64,000 nt of DNA. It comes from Cornus controversa (taxonomy: Eukaryota > Streptophyta > Magnoliopsida > Cornales > Cornaceae). Positions 47,199 to 57,892 of the stretch are shown here, one piece after another. The translations under genes were made by a program, and so were the position numbers. Every line of letters begins with the position of its first letter. Positions within the stretch are counted from its first letter, which is position 1. The notes beneath the pieces were generated by a model. That model was not told where the DNA came from. It searched no databases and worked only from the letters and a program-made list of their open reading frames with translations. Where the stretch lies: positions 13,107,975-13,171,974 of the forward strand of contig CM048846.1 of assembly GCA_026545225.1 (NCBI GenBank), given 5' to 3'.

Positions 47199-47666
47199 GT
47201 GTTTGTATTAAATGAGATTCTCCAATACAAGTACTCCGGTGAGATTTTATAATTTTTCTAGTCAAGGGTGACCAAGTTGTACAAGAATTAATGACTACAA
47301 CATGCTAAGTAGTTATACACGGACAAACACAAAAGCTCGAACACTTAACCTCTTTTTTGAGGAAAAAGAGCTTATATTGTTCAGCATTGACCCTTTGGTA
47401 TTTCAGGTACATTTAATCAAGAAGAAGTACCCATCACTTGATATAAAGGTAAGCCCATATCTATCATTGATGTTTTAATTTGTTAAACATGATTTTCATG
47501 CTTGTATCCCATTCCCATATACATGTTGTCGTCTCTTTGGTCGCTACCAAGTTAATTGGATCTTTTTATCCAAAGAGGCGACCTGCTACAAGATTTGTTA
47601 CCTGAAAATTATTGGCAAAATGGGAAACATCTTGGAAATTTTGACAAAGAGATCATCGAAATCGGG

Positions 47667-48665
47667 TGTACACACAAATTTCGAGTCTAAAAATAAGATC
47701 AAAACACGAGGACAAATATATCAAATATATTAATTTCGAGAAATATAGATTACAAATCTCTGTAGATCTTTACAAAAAAAAAAAAAAAAAAATTCTCTGA
47801 TTCGATCTCCTTGGTGATCCGGATTCAAGGACTGCTGGAGCTTGATCTTGAATTAGATTAAAACTTTAGTGAAGAACGGCACGTAAATGATTTGCTTGTT
47901 GTTCTTCTCCTTCCGGGTTTAGATGCTTTGAAGTTTTGGATTTTAAGTGAAGAATCCTGCAAAGTTTCATCTTTCTCTAAGAGTCTTCTGGTTGTTTCCT
48001 CCCCGGATTCAAGGGCTACTAGAGCTTGATCTTAAATTGGGTTGTTGAGAGTCCTCTTCAAGTGTTTGTTGTTGAAGAAAATCGGTGAGAATTTCTGATC
48101 AAGGGCTGAAGAAACTTGATCTCAAATAGTTTTGTAGATGATTCTTTGAATTTGTTGAATCGTGGAGGAAGAACGACACAACTTTGAATGTGCTTGTGGT
48201 TGTTGTTCTTCAAAGCTTTGATGGTTGGATGAATGTATGTCTTCAGAGCTTGAAGTGTTGATTGAAGGTAGAGTCTGGCAGAGCTTCAGTCTTCTATATA
48301 TCAGAGTCTTCTTCCCTTTCTCTTCACCCTCTACCTCTATTTATAGACTTTTTGGAGGGGCAAACTAGTAACTTATAACTTATTTTACTCTTAATAATTA
48401 TCTTTTGTCATAATTATCCAATTTATATATATATATATATATATTTGATGATAAATATTTATACAAATATATCAATTATCCTTTGACCCATTTTCTAGTG
48501 GACTTGGACTTCTTAGACAATTTGGATCAGCCCATAACCCATTTATTTGTGGTGGGTCTGGGTTTCGAATTATCTGACTTATTGAACCACATTCCAGAGT
48601 GGGCTAAACTGAAGATAAGTCCAAATTATATTTTGGGTCCATCATGTAATTTTTTAATGTCTACA
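47667..48665 (-). mobile_element. Solo LTR (about 999 bp) inside MADS unit 3
   Basis: M1 and M2 lack it. On the minus strand it runs TGTAGACATTAAAA (48665) to TTTGTGTGTACA (47667), so it has TG and CA ends. A CTATAAATAG TATA box lies near 48345 in the same orientation. The flanks TCGGG (47662-47666) and CCGAG (48666-48670) agree at three of five positions, compatible with a decayed duplication. There is no internal domain. The lineage is uncertain. Confidence 0.75.
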
Positions 48666-49768
48666 CCGAGAACATTCCTAATTCTTTCTTTGACCCATCT
48701 AAAAAAAAACCTCTTTTAAAAAATCTCTTTTCTCCCTTTGATGATTGATCTTATAGCGTTTATGTCTTGATATTTTGAATGTGGTTATGGGTTCTTTCTT
48801 TATCTTCTTCTTGGATCGAGAAAATCAAATTTTATCTAGACATCTATTTCGGGTTTGTTTTTAATTTCCTTGTAACCCAAAGCATATTGTTTGGGTTGGG
48901 TTTAATGTTTTTCTTCGGAAGAATGACGCTTCTGTAGTGTACTTTTTGTTTTCTTTGTACAAATGATTTATTTACTGGAAAAAAAAAAACAAATATATTC
49001 AAAATATTTTGGAATACTGAAACATTGTTAATTTGTTATGCTGTTGGTCAAGTGAAGTAGTTACTTAATTGTAGACTTTCACCTTTGAGGGTGGGTTGAA
49101 GGCTCAAGAAGGACAAAAAAAAAAATGGATGAGTACATTGGCAAAAAAAAAAAAAATTTAACTTTTGTCATTAGCAAAGACTGATGGGTGGGAAATGAAG
49201 GTTTCTCAAAAGCAAGATGCATTTAATTGTGACAACTACGCAATCAAGCCATCTCTATTATTAGCCTAGTGGTTAACAATAATTCAGTGAGAATCATTAA
49301 CTCATTATTATAAGTGAATACATTCTATTCAAGTGCCCCAAAAAAATGACTTTAAAGCAGCTCTGAGAAAAGAATTCATCTGCAAAAATAGAACAAAATT
49401 TACACTGAAGTCCATAACATATCCAAATTCTCCTATAAAGCAACCAAATATTAGAGAATCCACATATTGTTTGTGTATGTCAAAACACTACTGATTCATA
49501 GACCATTCGCTAGATAAATATTGAAGTTAAGCAGACTAATTAAGCATATATAGCAATTCGAAAAACATAAAGCCATAGAGTCTGATGAGAACCTAAGCAA
49601 CAAGAAGCGAAGGCCAAATCAACTGGACCTAAAAAAAAAAGAAAATAGACAAAACAGCAATACTAGTGGAAAAACAACCATATCTATGTCTGGCAGCATT
49701 CATGAATCATGATGAACCTGTTCAGAATATCCCACCATACTTATATACCCACTACTACTGAAACCATA

Positions 49769-50710
49769 CTAGTGCCACATTTCACTGTCAAAACTAGCTA
49801 CCACTAGGCCGGCCTCGGATTGTTCGCCATGATCGATGTTGTCTAGCATCCCACCACCGTCCACTGGATCAACGTTAATTGCTCCATCCCTTGGAGTATA
49901 CACCACTTTGCTGCTAGACGCGCTACCAAGTTGATCAGTGCAGTAGCTATGATTCATTAATATCATTGGATTCGCGATTGAGTTTGAATAATTATTGACT
50001 GGAATTATTCCTCCTCCCTTTTGAGTTTGATCCAAGGGGTAATATTGGAAGGGCACGTCGAAATCAGAAATGGATTGCTGATGATGAGGGTATTGGTTGG
50101 GGTAATATTGGAGGGGCACCTCCAACTGCATGCTGTTTCTCCCAAACAAGTCCTGCATGGAATAAGAACATTGTTTCTGGGTGCAATCTATCATATTACC
50201 AGCTGGTACTGGTACTGGTGTGCCCTTCATGAATTCAAGGCGAGTTTCGACAGCTTCAATCTTACTCTCCATTACACGATTCAATTCCCTCAAGTCTTCC
50301 TCCGGGAGAGCGTCGTACCGATCATCCCAAGTAGGGTATAACTTAGCTTCATTCTCATTCTTATTCTTTGCGCGCAGTTTCATAAGCTCTTCTTCAAGCT
50401 TCTTCCTCTTGTCCTTGAAAAAGCTGAGCAAATCAACGGTCTTGGTACTATCATCTTGGTCAGGTCGCTTCTTGTAAGACTCAATCATGTCATGAACCTC
50501 ATTGTGATTCGTGGGCCAGGTCTCCACCTCCATGCCCATGGGGTCGTCAATGTCCTGTTTCGGGCTGTAAATTATTACGCACACACCAATGTCGCAGAGA
50601 GTCGATAATTCATAAGCTTTCTTCAACAAACCCTTCTTTCTCCTCTCAAAGGCCAAACGACGTCCCCTTTCATTACTTGTCACTTCCATCTTTCGTTTTG
50701 CTCTGCCCAT
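49769..50710 (-). CDS. Type I (M-gamma-like) MADS-box transcription factor, 313 aa
   Basis: Intronless frame from ATG at 50710. Residues 1-60 form the MADS DNA-binding domain (MGRAKRKMEV, then RRKKGLLKKAYELSTLC and IIYSP), with the short linker ending WPTNHNEVHDMI near residue 75 that fits M-gamma type I proteins. Residues 98-165 are K/E-rich and helical. There is no K-box. The C-terminal part is Q/Y/P-rich (VPLQYYPNQYPHHQQ) and ends MWH. Relatives act in the nucleus as heterodimers, mostly in central cell and endosperm. That role is inferred. It is the only one of three copies with both the MADS domain and the tail in frame. An 18-codon upstream ORF (ATG at 50736) overlaps its start. Confidence 0.88.
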   Translation of the reverse strand: MGRAKRKMEVTSNERGRRLAFERRKKGLLKKAYELSTLCDIGVCVIIYSPKQDIDDPMGMEVETWPTNHNEVHDMIESYKKRPDQDDSTKTVDLLSFFKDKRKKLEEELMKLRAKNKNENEAKLYPTWDDRYDALPEEDLRELNRVMESKIEAVETRLEFMKGTPVPVPAGNMIDCTQKQCSYSMQDLFGRNSMQLEVPLQYYPNQYPHHQQSISDFDVPFQYYPLDQTQKGGGIIPVNNYSNSIANPMILMNHSYCTDQLGSASSSKVVYTPRDGAINVDPVDGGGMLDNIDHGEQSEAGLVVASFDSEMWH

Positions 50711-52898
50711 CTTCGCATTTTTTTCAAATCAAACATGGATAGTCATGTTACAATTATGTAAATACGAAATTAAAGACTTATAATTAGTATAAGAGATGGA
50801 TTGAAAATAATAATAATAAAAAATAATAACATCATTGTATATATAATGAAGTAATAAAGAAATGGATCAGTATGCATGCAATATGTTTTTCTTTTGAGCT
50901 TGACAATATATAACACATTAGGAAGCGAAAAAATAAAATCATGTTTCGTTTAATGATCACTAGTCATCTCTTCTCTATCATAATGCATGTAGTATTAAAG
51001 GATTTATTCAACCTATATAGGTAAGATAGACAAAACCTTGAGGGTTTCTTGCTTCATAAAGAAGCCATGCATGTCCCGTACACACATATGTCTGAATACA
51101 TATACATTTATGCTTTCATATATATACACACAAGTGCTAATTGTCACACACATATATGTTTAGAGAGAGAGAAAGAGAGCGGGCTAACTAATAGTATACT
51201 GAAGGCAAATAACAAGAAAGCAAAATGTACCTTAGCTTAATTCAATGGCTTCTCCTAGGAAAAAGAAAGAAATCCAATGGCTTCTCACCTCTCCTTCTCA
51301 ACTTCAATACACAAAAGAATGGGTCTTCTCATGAAACGTTATCTGAGCTTTATAGAGAATAGATTAAGCTAGCTACTATATTACAATTTTGGAAGCTGAA
51401 TCAATAAGAGATTGACTTGCCAAAAGTTGTATTAATATGAATCTTTTTCATAACTTGCCATTTTCGTGCTTAAAGATTATTTAAGTAATTTACGGCAACA
51501 CAAGTTTGCGCTTAATCATCTACAAAAAAAATATATATATGAAATTAAGAATAGCTTATTACGCAATGAAGAGTGTTGACTAATTTTACAACCACGGTCT
51601 TTTTTTTGCTTTCTTCGACTGTTACTTTTGTTATAAAAATACCGTTCACGTTCTAAATCTACTTTTTTTTCTTCTAAAAACCACAAACTACTATTACTAT
51701 AAATTAAATTTTCAAAATTAATCCTTATCCATCTAAAAAAAATGGGTGATTGCTAAAAAAGCAATAAAACCCTTGTGATTGCATCCTCAAACCTCAACAC
51801 TTTTGAAAGGAAGATGATGACTAAGCTCTTGTCTCTCTAGTACCAAAAAAAACCCCATCTAATCAACCTAATTTTAATAATGAACGAAATAACTCTAATC
51901 CCCAATTATCAACGAGAAACCCTCTATTTAAAATATTGAAAATACTTTCAATGATTCATAGGCATTCATATTATGTTATTATACCTCCCAACACCATTTA
52001 TCAATGCGATTCTTTTCAAGTGCAAGGAGGATTGAGACCTTAATAATAAAAAACTTATGAAATACTTTTGATGATTTGTTTATAGTGTTCTATTGCCTTG
52101 ACTAACAGAAATTTTTATATTAATAATAAATTTATCATGTACTTTTGATGATTCCCTCATGAATTTTAGATAATTTTGATACATCACAAGTTGTGAAGAT
52201 TATCAAGTCCAATGAATTGCACAAGGTTAAAATGCAGGCATTGCCTTCACTTAGAGTTGTATCAAATTATTAGCAAGTTACACCAATTTTTTTTTTTTAC
52301 GAATAAATATTACTGGTTTGATATTAATTGGGTGGTTATCATGAATTTATTTTATATAATTTGCTAAATAACTATTTTGTGAAAATTTCAAAAGTTGTAA
52401 AATTTAAAGATGCGCATCAACAAAGGTCCGAACAAAAGATTGAAAATATTTTTTAGTAATTACCTTTTTTTAATAATGGATAAGAACTCTCGGTATGAAT
52501 AAGATATCTTGCTCACGAGTGTCTCCATACATGTGCATATCCATATGTATAAATGGTATGGTCCGAGTTTCCATCGATAAAGTTGACTGAAACAAATAAC
52601 AGAACAGGTAGCCATCACTCATCGGTTAGGGATTCGAATTGCAAGGCTAGTTTGGTTAATTAACCGTTAGTTGAAATAGTTGATATTGGGCTTCTTTGCT
52701 TTGTATAGCCCACTTGGGCCTTCTTTTAAACTGCTGGGCTAATAGCCCACTTTGTAAATACTTGTTCTTCATTATATTGTATAAATAACAAACATATATA
52801 TACTGCTATTACTGGTATACGTACGTACATATAATTGAAAAAACGAATGTTTTCATACAAGTATGAAGTATCCAACTTAACGAATAATACTTTAATTA

Positions 52899-53316
52899 TT
52901 GCATATCAGTGGGGTCCATCCCCTTATGTTTCTTCATTTCTTGCGGGATAAAAAGACTAATGTGTATATATATGAGTAGTGGGGTGACACAACAGCTATA
53001 CTTACTTGCACATATTCTGTTCAAATTCAAAAACACAGCTGCCCCCTCATTCACGTGGCATGCCGTCATTACCTTGCCATAAATATAATATGTTAAATTG
53101 TATATCTGATATAGATTTTTTGAGGCAAATATAATAGACATCTCTCTCTTATCTTACTCTCTCTATATCTGAATATCATATGCTCCTACTGTTATATGTA
53201 CCACTATCTATCTTCTCTTTCTCTCTCCTACTATATAATACTTTAGTAGTTAATTATATACTACTTCTGTTATTTACTATTACAATACAATAGTCCATCA
53301 TTGACTATTACAACCT
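52899..53316. other. Insertion specific to MADS unit 3, unclassified (about 0.4 kb)
   Basis: Unit 1 reads straight through (ACTTTAATTTTTTAG, near 16730). Unit 3 has about 418 extra bases between two copies of TTAATT. No inverted termini, no tail and no clear coding content. It could be an insertion or sequence deleted from M1. Confidence 0.4.
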
Positions 53317-53546
53317 TAATTTTTTAGTTGAATTATATAATATACATATTAAACATTTTACGTATTATATATTAAGAAAAATACTCCACTTACATAATTT
53401 TTTTTTTTAAAAAAAAATTATGTTGCCTTTAATCATTTATTAAAAGGAAAAACAAGTTTTCAAATAGTGTGCAATTATAGTAATAGAAATAGTAATTAAC
53501 CTAACAATTTCATTTTTCCAATCAATATTAAAGTTAATAGTTTTAT

Positions 53547-54902
53547 GAGGAGTGCTAGGACAGTCGCTCTATTTATTGGTGGAATCCAATCAGAGTAATT
53601 AATGTTTTTTGTGTAATAAATGTCGTATTTTTTCATTTAAGAAAATGTCCTTCTAGTTTTAAAATTAATAATAATTTTTTTTATTAATCTATATACTTAT
53701 TATAATCATTTTCTATATAATTTTTTAAAATTTGTAATTAATTAATATATAAAAATACTTTATGAATCTTGAGGAGTGCTAGGGACAGTCGCTTACATTG
53801 GTGCCATCAATAAACAAATAAAACTATTTATAAAAGAAAAATATGACAAGTATATAAAAGAAAAATATCTTCTTTAATTCAATTAACCATAATTATAAAA
53901 TTTTAAAAATCATATAGGAAATGATTATAATAATAAGATGTGAAACTCTTGTTAAACTTTTGTGTCTTTTGGGTGTTGTTAAAAAAAAAAATATTAATAA
54001 GCAACGTTTGTGTCCTTTGTAGGAAAAGGGAACATTTAGGAATGTATTAATAACCATATTTAATTTAGAAGTTATTGACTCATATAACAAATAATATAAA
54101 TATAGGAAAAAATATATAAATATTATAATAATGTGAAATGTTTGAGCATTGTTGTGAAAAAAGAAACTTTTAAGAAAAAGAATTAAGAAAGGTTTAAGAA
54201 TACAATTATTAATCACCAACCTTCTTTCCTAGGAAAGGAAATTGTTTAGGAATATATTAATAATCATATTTGATTTAGAAAGTATTAACTCATACCACAA
54301 ATAATATAATATAAAAATTAAAAAATGTATAGAAAAAATAAAAAGCCTCACACTTTTAGTAGATAATAATAATAATAGTAGTAGTAGTAGATAGATATAG
54401 ATATAGATATAGATATAGATATTGATAGATATAAGAGTCGTCTTTAAAAATATGTTCTTTAATTCAATTAACCATAATTACAAAATTTTAAAATTATATA
54501 GGAAATGATTATAATAACTATATAGATTATTAAAAATATTTAAAAGCAGGACAATATAAACAAATATTAATAAAAATATTTTAATACTTTATGTTTATAA
54601 TTTTATTTGTTTGTTGATGTCATCAATGTAAATACTTTAGAGTTAGAAGGATATATTGATTGATGAAAAAGTAGGACATTTAGTACAGGAAAACATTTAA
54701 TTGATTTTCACCAATCAATGGAAAGCATTATAGTTTTATTTGTTTGTTGATGACACTAGTGTAAATATCTTAAAAGTAGAAGGACATTTTTTTAGATGAA
54801 AAAGTAAGACATTTATTACACAAAAAAATATTAATTAGTCCGATTGGTTTCCACCAATAAATAGAGCGACTGTGAAAGGACAATCGCTTCCTGGCACTCC
54901 TC
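53547..54902. mobile_element. MULE-type non-autonomous DNA element, 1356 bp
   Basis: The left end GAGGAGTGCTAGGACAG and, on the other strand, the right end GAGGAGTGCCAGGAAG are inverted repeats that continue as CGCTCTATTTATTGGTGGAA in both. A 9-bp direct repeat TAGTTTTAT flanks it (53538-53546, 54903-54911), the Mutator-class target length. M1 keeps the empty site near 16910. The interior has a second GAGGAGTGCTAGGGACAG end at 53772, inverted copies around 53790, 54600 and 54735, and a (GATATA)n run near 54390-54420. There is no transposase. Confidence 0.85.
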
Positions 54903-55024
54903 TAGTTTTATATTCATGAGTCGTAATTAGTATCATACTATATTGCAAATCTAGGTCTTTTGTTAAAATTTAGGACAAATTAAATCAACTATGTAATTAA
55001 TTGTACACACTTTGTTAAAACTAT

Positions 55025-55137
55025 TGTAGGTACAGAAAAAATTGCCAATACCCTCCTCACCTTGGCCTTTTTATATCTTTTTAAATACAATCCTCACGCC
55101 TTTAATCTCTCTCTTTATCTCAATCTAAGGAATAACA
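55025..55137 (-). repeat. Putative 3' LTR of the Tat element, only about 113 bp
   Basis: On the minus strand it starts TGTTATTCC right after a purine tract and ends TACCTACA. The outer edge is exact because M1 and M2 diverge from M3 after AAACTAT (55024). A TATAAAAAGG box lies inside (about 55068-55077). Such a short LTR is unusual for a full-length gypsy element, and the 5' copy lies off the window, so this boundary is inferred. Confidence 0.55.
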
Positions 55138-55154
55138 CCTTTCTTTCCTCCCCC
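55138..55154 (-). promoter_or_regulatory. Polypurine tract of the Tat element
   Basis: On the minus strand GGGGGAGGAAAGAAAGG directly precedes TGTTATTCC, the position expected for plus-strand priming. Confidence 0.65.
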
Positions 55155-55239
55155 ATTTCATTGCTTGATTGTAGGTGCAGTTAGAGGAAATTCTGGGATT
55201 CTTTTCGATATTCGCATTTCCTAAATTAGGTGACATGGA

Positions 55240-55291
55240 TGGTGACGTGGATGGTGACGTGGATGCCACGTATTGGGTTGGTTACACGTGT
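55240..55291 (+). promoter_or_regulatory. ACGT-core cluster upstream of the antisense gene
   Basis: GACGTGG at 55244-55250 and 55256-55262 (in a 12-bp direct repeat), CCACGT at 55266-55271 and ACACGTGT at 55284-55291 lie about 300 bp before the antisense ATG. These resemble bZIP and bHLH sites. Promoter function is inferred. Confidence 0.4.
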
Positions 55292-55595
55292 CACATAACG
55301 GCTCTTTTTTCCACTACACTTTGCCCCAAAAAACCCCTTCCAAATTTAGTTGGAATTTGAAAGGGTTTTTTTTTCTGCTTTGGACATCGCTTCGTTTGTT
55401 CCGCCAGGTTGAGTTCGGATTTCGCGCTCCTGATGGCCGCCGTAATGTCACTTCCACATAAATGCCTGTTTTTGCTCTTGTATTTTTCAGATTGTTGTAA
55501 ATTTTGGGCGATTCTGGGAATATCTTCTCATCTGCAGAGGTTAGTGACTTATTCTCCTCCTTCTACTGCTCTCCTCTTTTCTTTTCTTTGAAGCT

Positions 55596-57697
55596 ATGGG
55601 TAAGGCGAGAGGTGTGGAGATTGTTGATGAATTTGGGCCACTGAACCGCTACCAATCTATCGACGAATTTCTTGGTGTGGATGAGTGCGACCTGAGTCTC
55701 CCCGAGGTTCCTTCTGTTCCTCCGACATCAGCCAATCCCTCTTCTTCAGGAGATCAGAGTTCTTCGGGTTCTGATTTGGGGGACGCTGATCAAGACCTAA
55801 TTAGAACTCATGTGAATTTGGGAAAACTTATACTTGACTGTGAAATCCCGTCCGATGTTACTCTTAGGAACTATCCTCTTGATTTCGACTTTCGCTCTAG
55901 ATATGGTCTGGGTGATGACGATATGCTCTTCTCAGCCAGGCATTTTCCCGCCTTTCGTCTCCCCCTTCACCCTTTCTATCATCTTGTGCTTAACAAATTG
56001 AATTTGGCTCCTCTGCAAGTGAACCCTAACTTTTTTAGGGTTATATCAAGCGTTCTTGCTCTTAATCACACTCGTGATTTGGAGTTGGGATTGGACGATC
56101 TCCTTCTTTGTTATCAGATTTGCGCCACAAAGAATGAGAGGAACCGGTTCCACTTTTTCCCATGTCCGGGCAGATCGCTCTGCACTAGTCATCCCTTTTC
56201 TGACAAGGGCTGGAAAGCCCAACTCGTGGTGGTTGGGGGAAACTGGAAGGTCTCTTCTTCTAAGTCATTTCCCATCCCTCGGAAGTTCGGTGGATTAGGT
56301 ATCCCGCCCTCTGGTTTTCTATCTGAACCCCATTGTGGATGTATTATATGCGATGTTATGCTTTTTAATGAAATTCGGTCTTTTGTTGGCGCAGTTAGGG
56401 ATCTCCTTCCCCGTTCGGAGCTAGCGGCACGGCTGAAGACCCTTGCCGAAAAGGTGTGGAAGAAAGTACCTAAGTCCTCCCTTCTCCTATGCTCTCCGGT
56501 ACTTAAAGCTATTTCTGAAAGCGCAGAAGGTGCGGAAATGAAGCTTCCCAAAACCACTGGCACCAAGACGAAGAAGCTGTCTGAAGGGAACAGCCTTGCC
56601 GGTCCTCCGACCGACCGAGAAGCGGAAGTGGCCTCAGCTTTGCGCAAAAGACATGCTGAGGAGGTGGCGGCTGAAAAGTCACTTCCTGCCGAAGTGATAG
56701 AAATAGAGGAGTCTGCCCCTCCTTTGAAGTCCCAGAAGGCAAGTGCCTCAGCTTCTCCTTCGGTTCCAGAACCTAGGGGATCTCCAGCCGTTAGGGCGGC
56801 TAGATTGGGTTCTGATATCCCAAGCTCTTCAGCGGTGGATCCGTGGATTCATCGGATGGTGAAAGAGAATGGCATGCCTCTATCAGTCGAAGATTCCATT
56901 CTCGAAAGCAGGGAATCGATGAAGGCATTTCTGAAAGAGATGTGGCCTCCACGAGATGCGAAGATGATGATGGAGCTTTCTGTTGGCAACCTTTTGGAGT
57001 CATGTCCTGATGCCGCCCTCAAGGTAAAAGACATGCCTTCAACTTCGTCAAGTGTTCTTCTGTTACTTGTTTATGATAATTTTGTGTTCTTTTGCAGAGC
57101 CTGTTTGGTGTGATGACCATGTGCAAACTGGTCGAGCAGGCAACCATTAAGGTTAAAAAGGCAGATGCCCGAGTTAGGAGGGCAGAGGCAGACTTCGGGG
57201 CTGTCATGCGCGAGGTCAGCAATGAGAAGGCTAAATCCCAGGCTCTGTTGCTAGAGAATGAGCAACTCAAATCCCAAGTGGAGGATCTCTCCAAAAAGGC
57301 CGAGGAGGCTGAATTCCAGAGAGCACTGGCTGAGTCCCGAACGGCTGAATCCGAGCAGAACGTCAGCTCTTTACAGGAGAGATCGGTTAAGCTGGAGAAG
57401 GGTGCCAAGGCTCTGTTTGACCGCCTGTCACTTACTGTTCAGATCCGAAATACGGAGGCTTATCGCCAAGGCTTTGAGGATGCTGTGGCGCCCGAAGCTG
57501 ATAGATCCTACCCCGGTGGACCTGATGAGTACGATCGAGAGATGGGATTAAAGGGACCCCCTTATCAGGATCCGGAGGAAGGAGAAGCGGAGAAAGAGAT
57601 CGCTAGTATCTTTGAAGATGACCACGCTTCTCAACAGGATGTGGTGCCACCCAGTGGGGATCTCGCCAATACATCGGATTTTCCTACGGGTCCTTGA
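55596..57697 (+). CDS. Antisense gene of the Tat element (gypsy-type transposon protein), one intron
   Basis: ATG at 55596 (MGKARGVEIVDEFG) opens exon 1 to 57023. A 74-nt intron (57024-57097, GTAAAA to TTTTGCAG) restores frame to exon 2 (SLFGVMTMCKL) ending at 57697, about 675 residues in all. Residues about 73-190 (YPLDFDFRSRYG, FRLPLHPFYHLVLNKLNLAPLQ, RVISSVLALN, CATKNERNRFHFF) match the 'putative gypsy-type transposon' domain. Exon 2 is a long coiled coil (KKADARVRRAEADF, LLLENEQLKSQVEDL) with an acidic tail. It lies opposite to gag-pol, between the tandem repeats and the 3' LTR. Antisense ORFs at this place are known in Tat-lineage elements such as Grande. Their function is unknown. The start and intron are my reading, and no transcript evidence exists here. 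Confidence 0.75.
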
Positions 57698-57892
57698 TTT
57701 TGTGGACATAGTCTCATCTTATTTTGTAATGCTCTTTAGAATAGTTTTAGTCTGTAACAAACTTTTGATATTAATAGAGGATGTTCTTCTGATCTGTCAA
57801 GAATTCATATGATTGTATGTTGTTTGCATTTTGTGATGTATGCAACTCTTGGCCTTTAGGGATGACCAGTTCTTCGCCGCCCCACTTTATAT

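Larger units (their letters stand above)
47199..55024. repeat. Segmental duplicate: MADS unit 3 (M3)
   Basis: Paralogous to M1 and M2. It holds the 42-nt exon-like block (47407-47448), the intact MADS gene, and three insertions absent from the other copies: a solo LTR (47667-48665), an unclassified 0.4-kb segment (52899-53316) and a MULE-type element (53547-54902). It is cut on the right by the Tat retrotransposon at 55025. Confidence 0.8.

Noticed and set aside
55330..55372. Hairpin followed by a T run, like a bacterial terminator
   Set aside because: The stem is imperfect, and intrinsic terminators are not relevant to nuclear plant genes.
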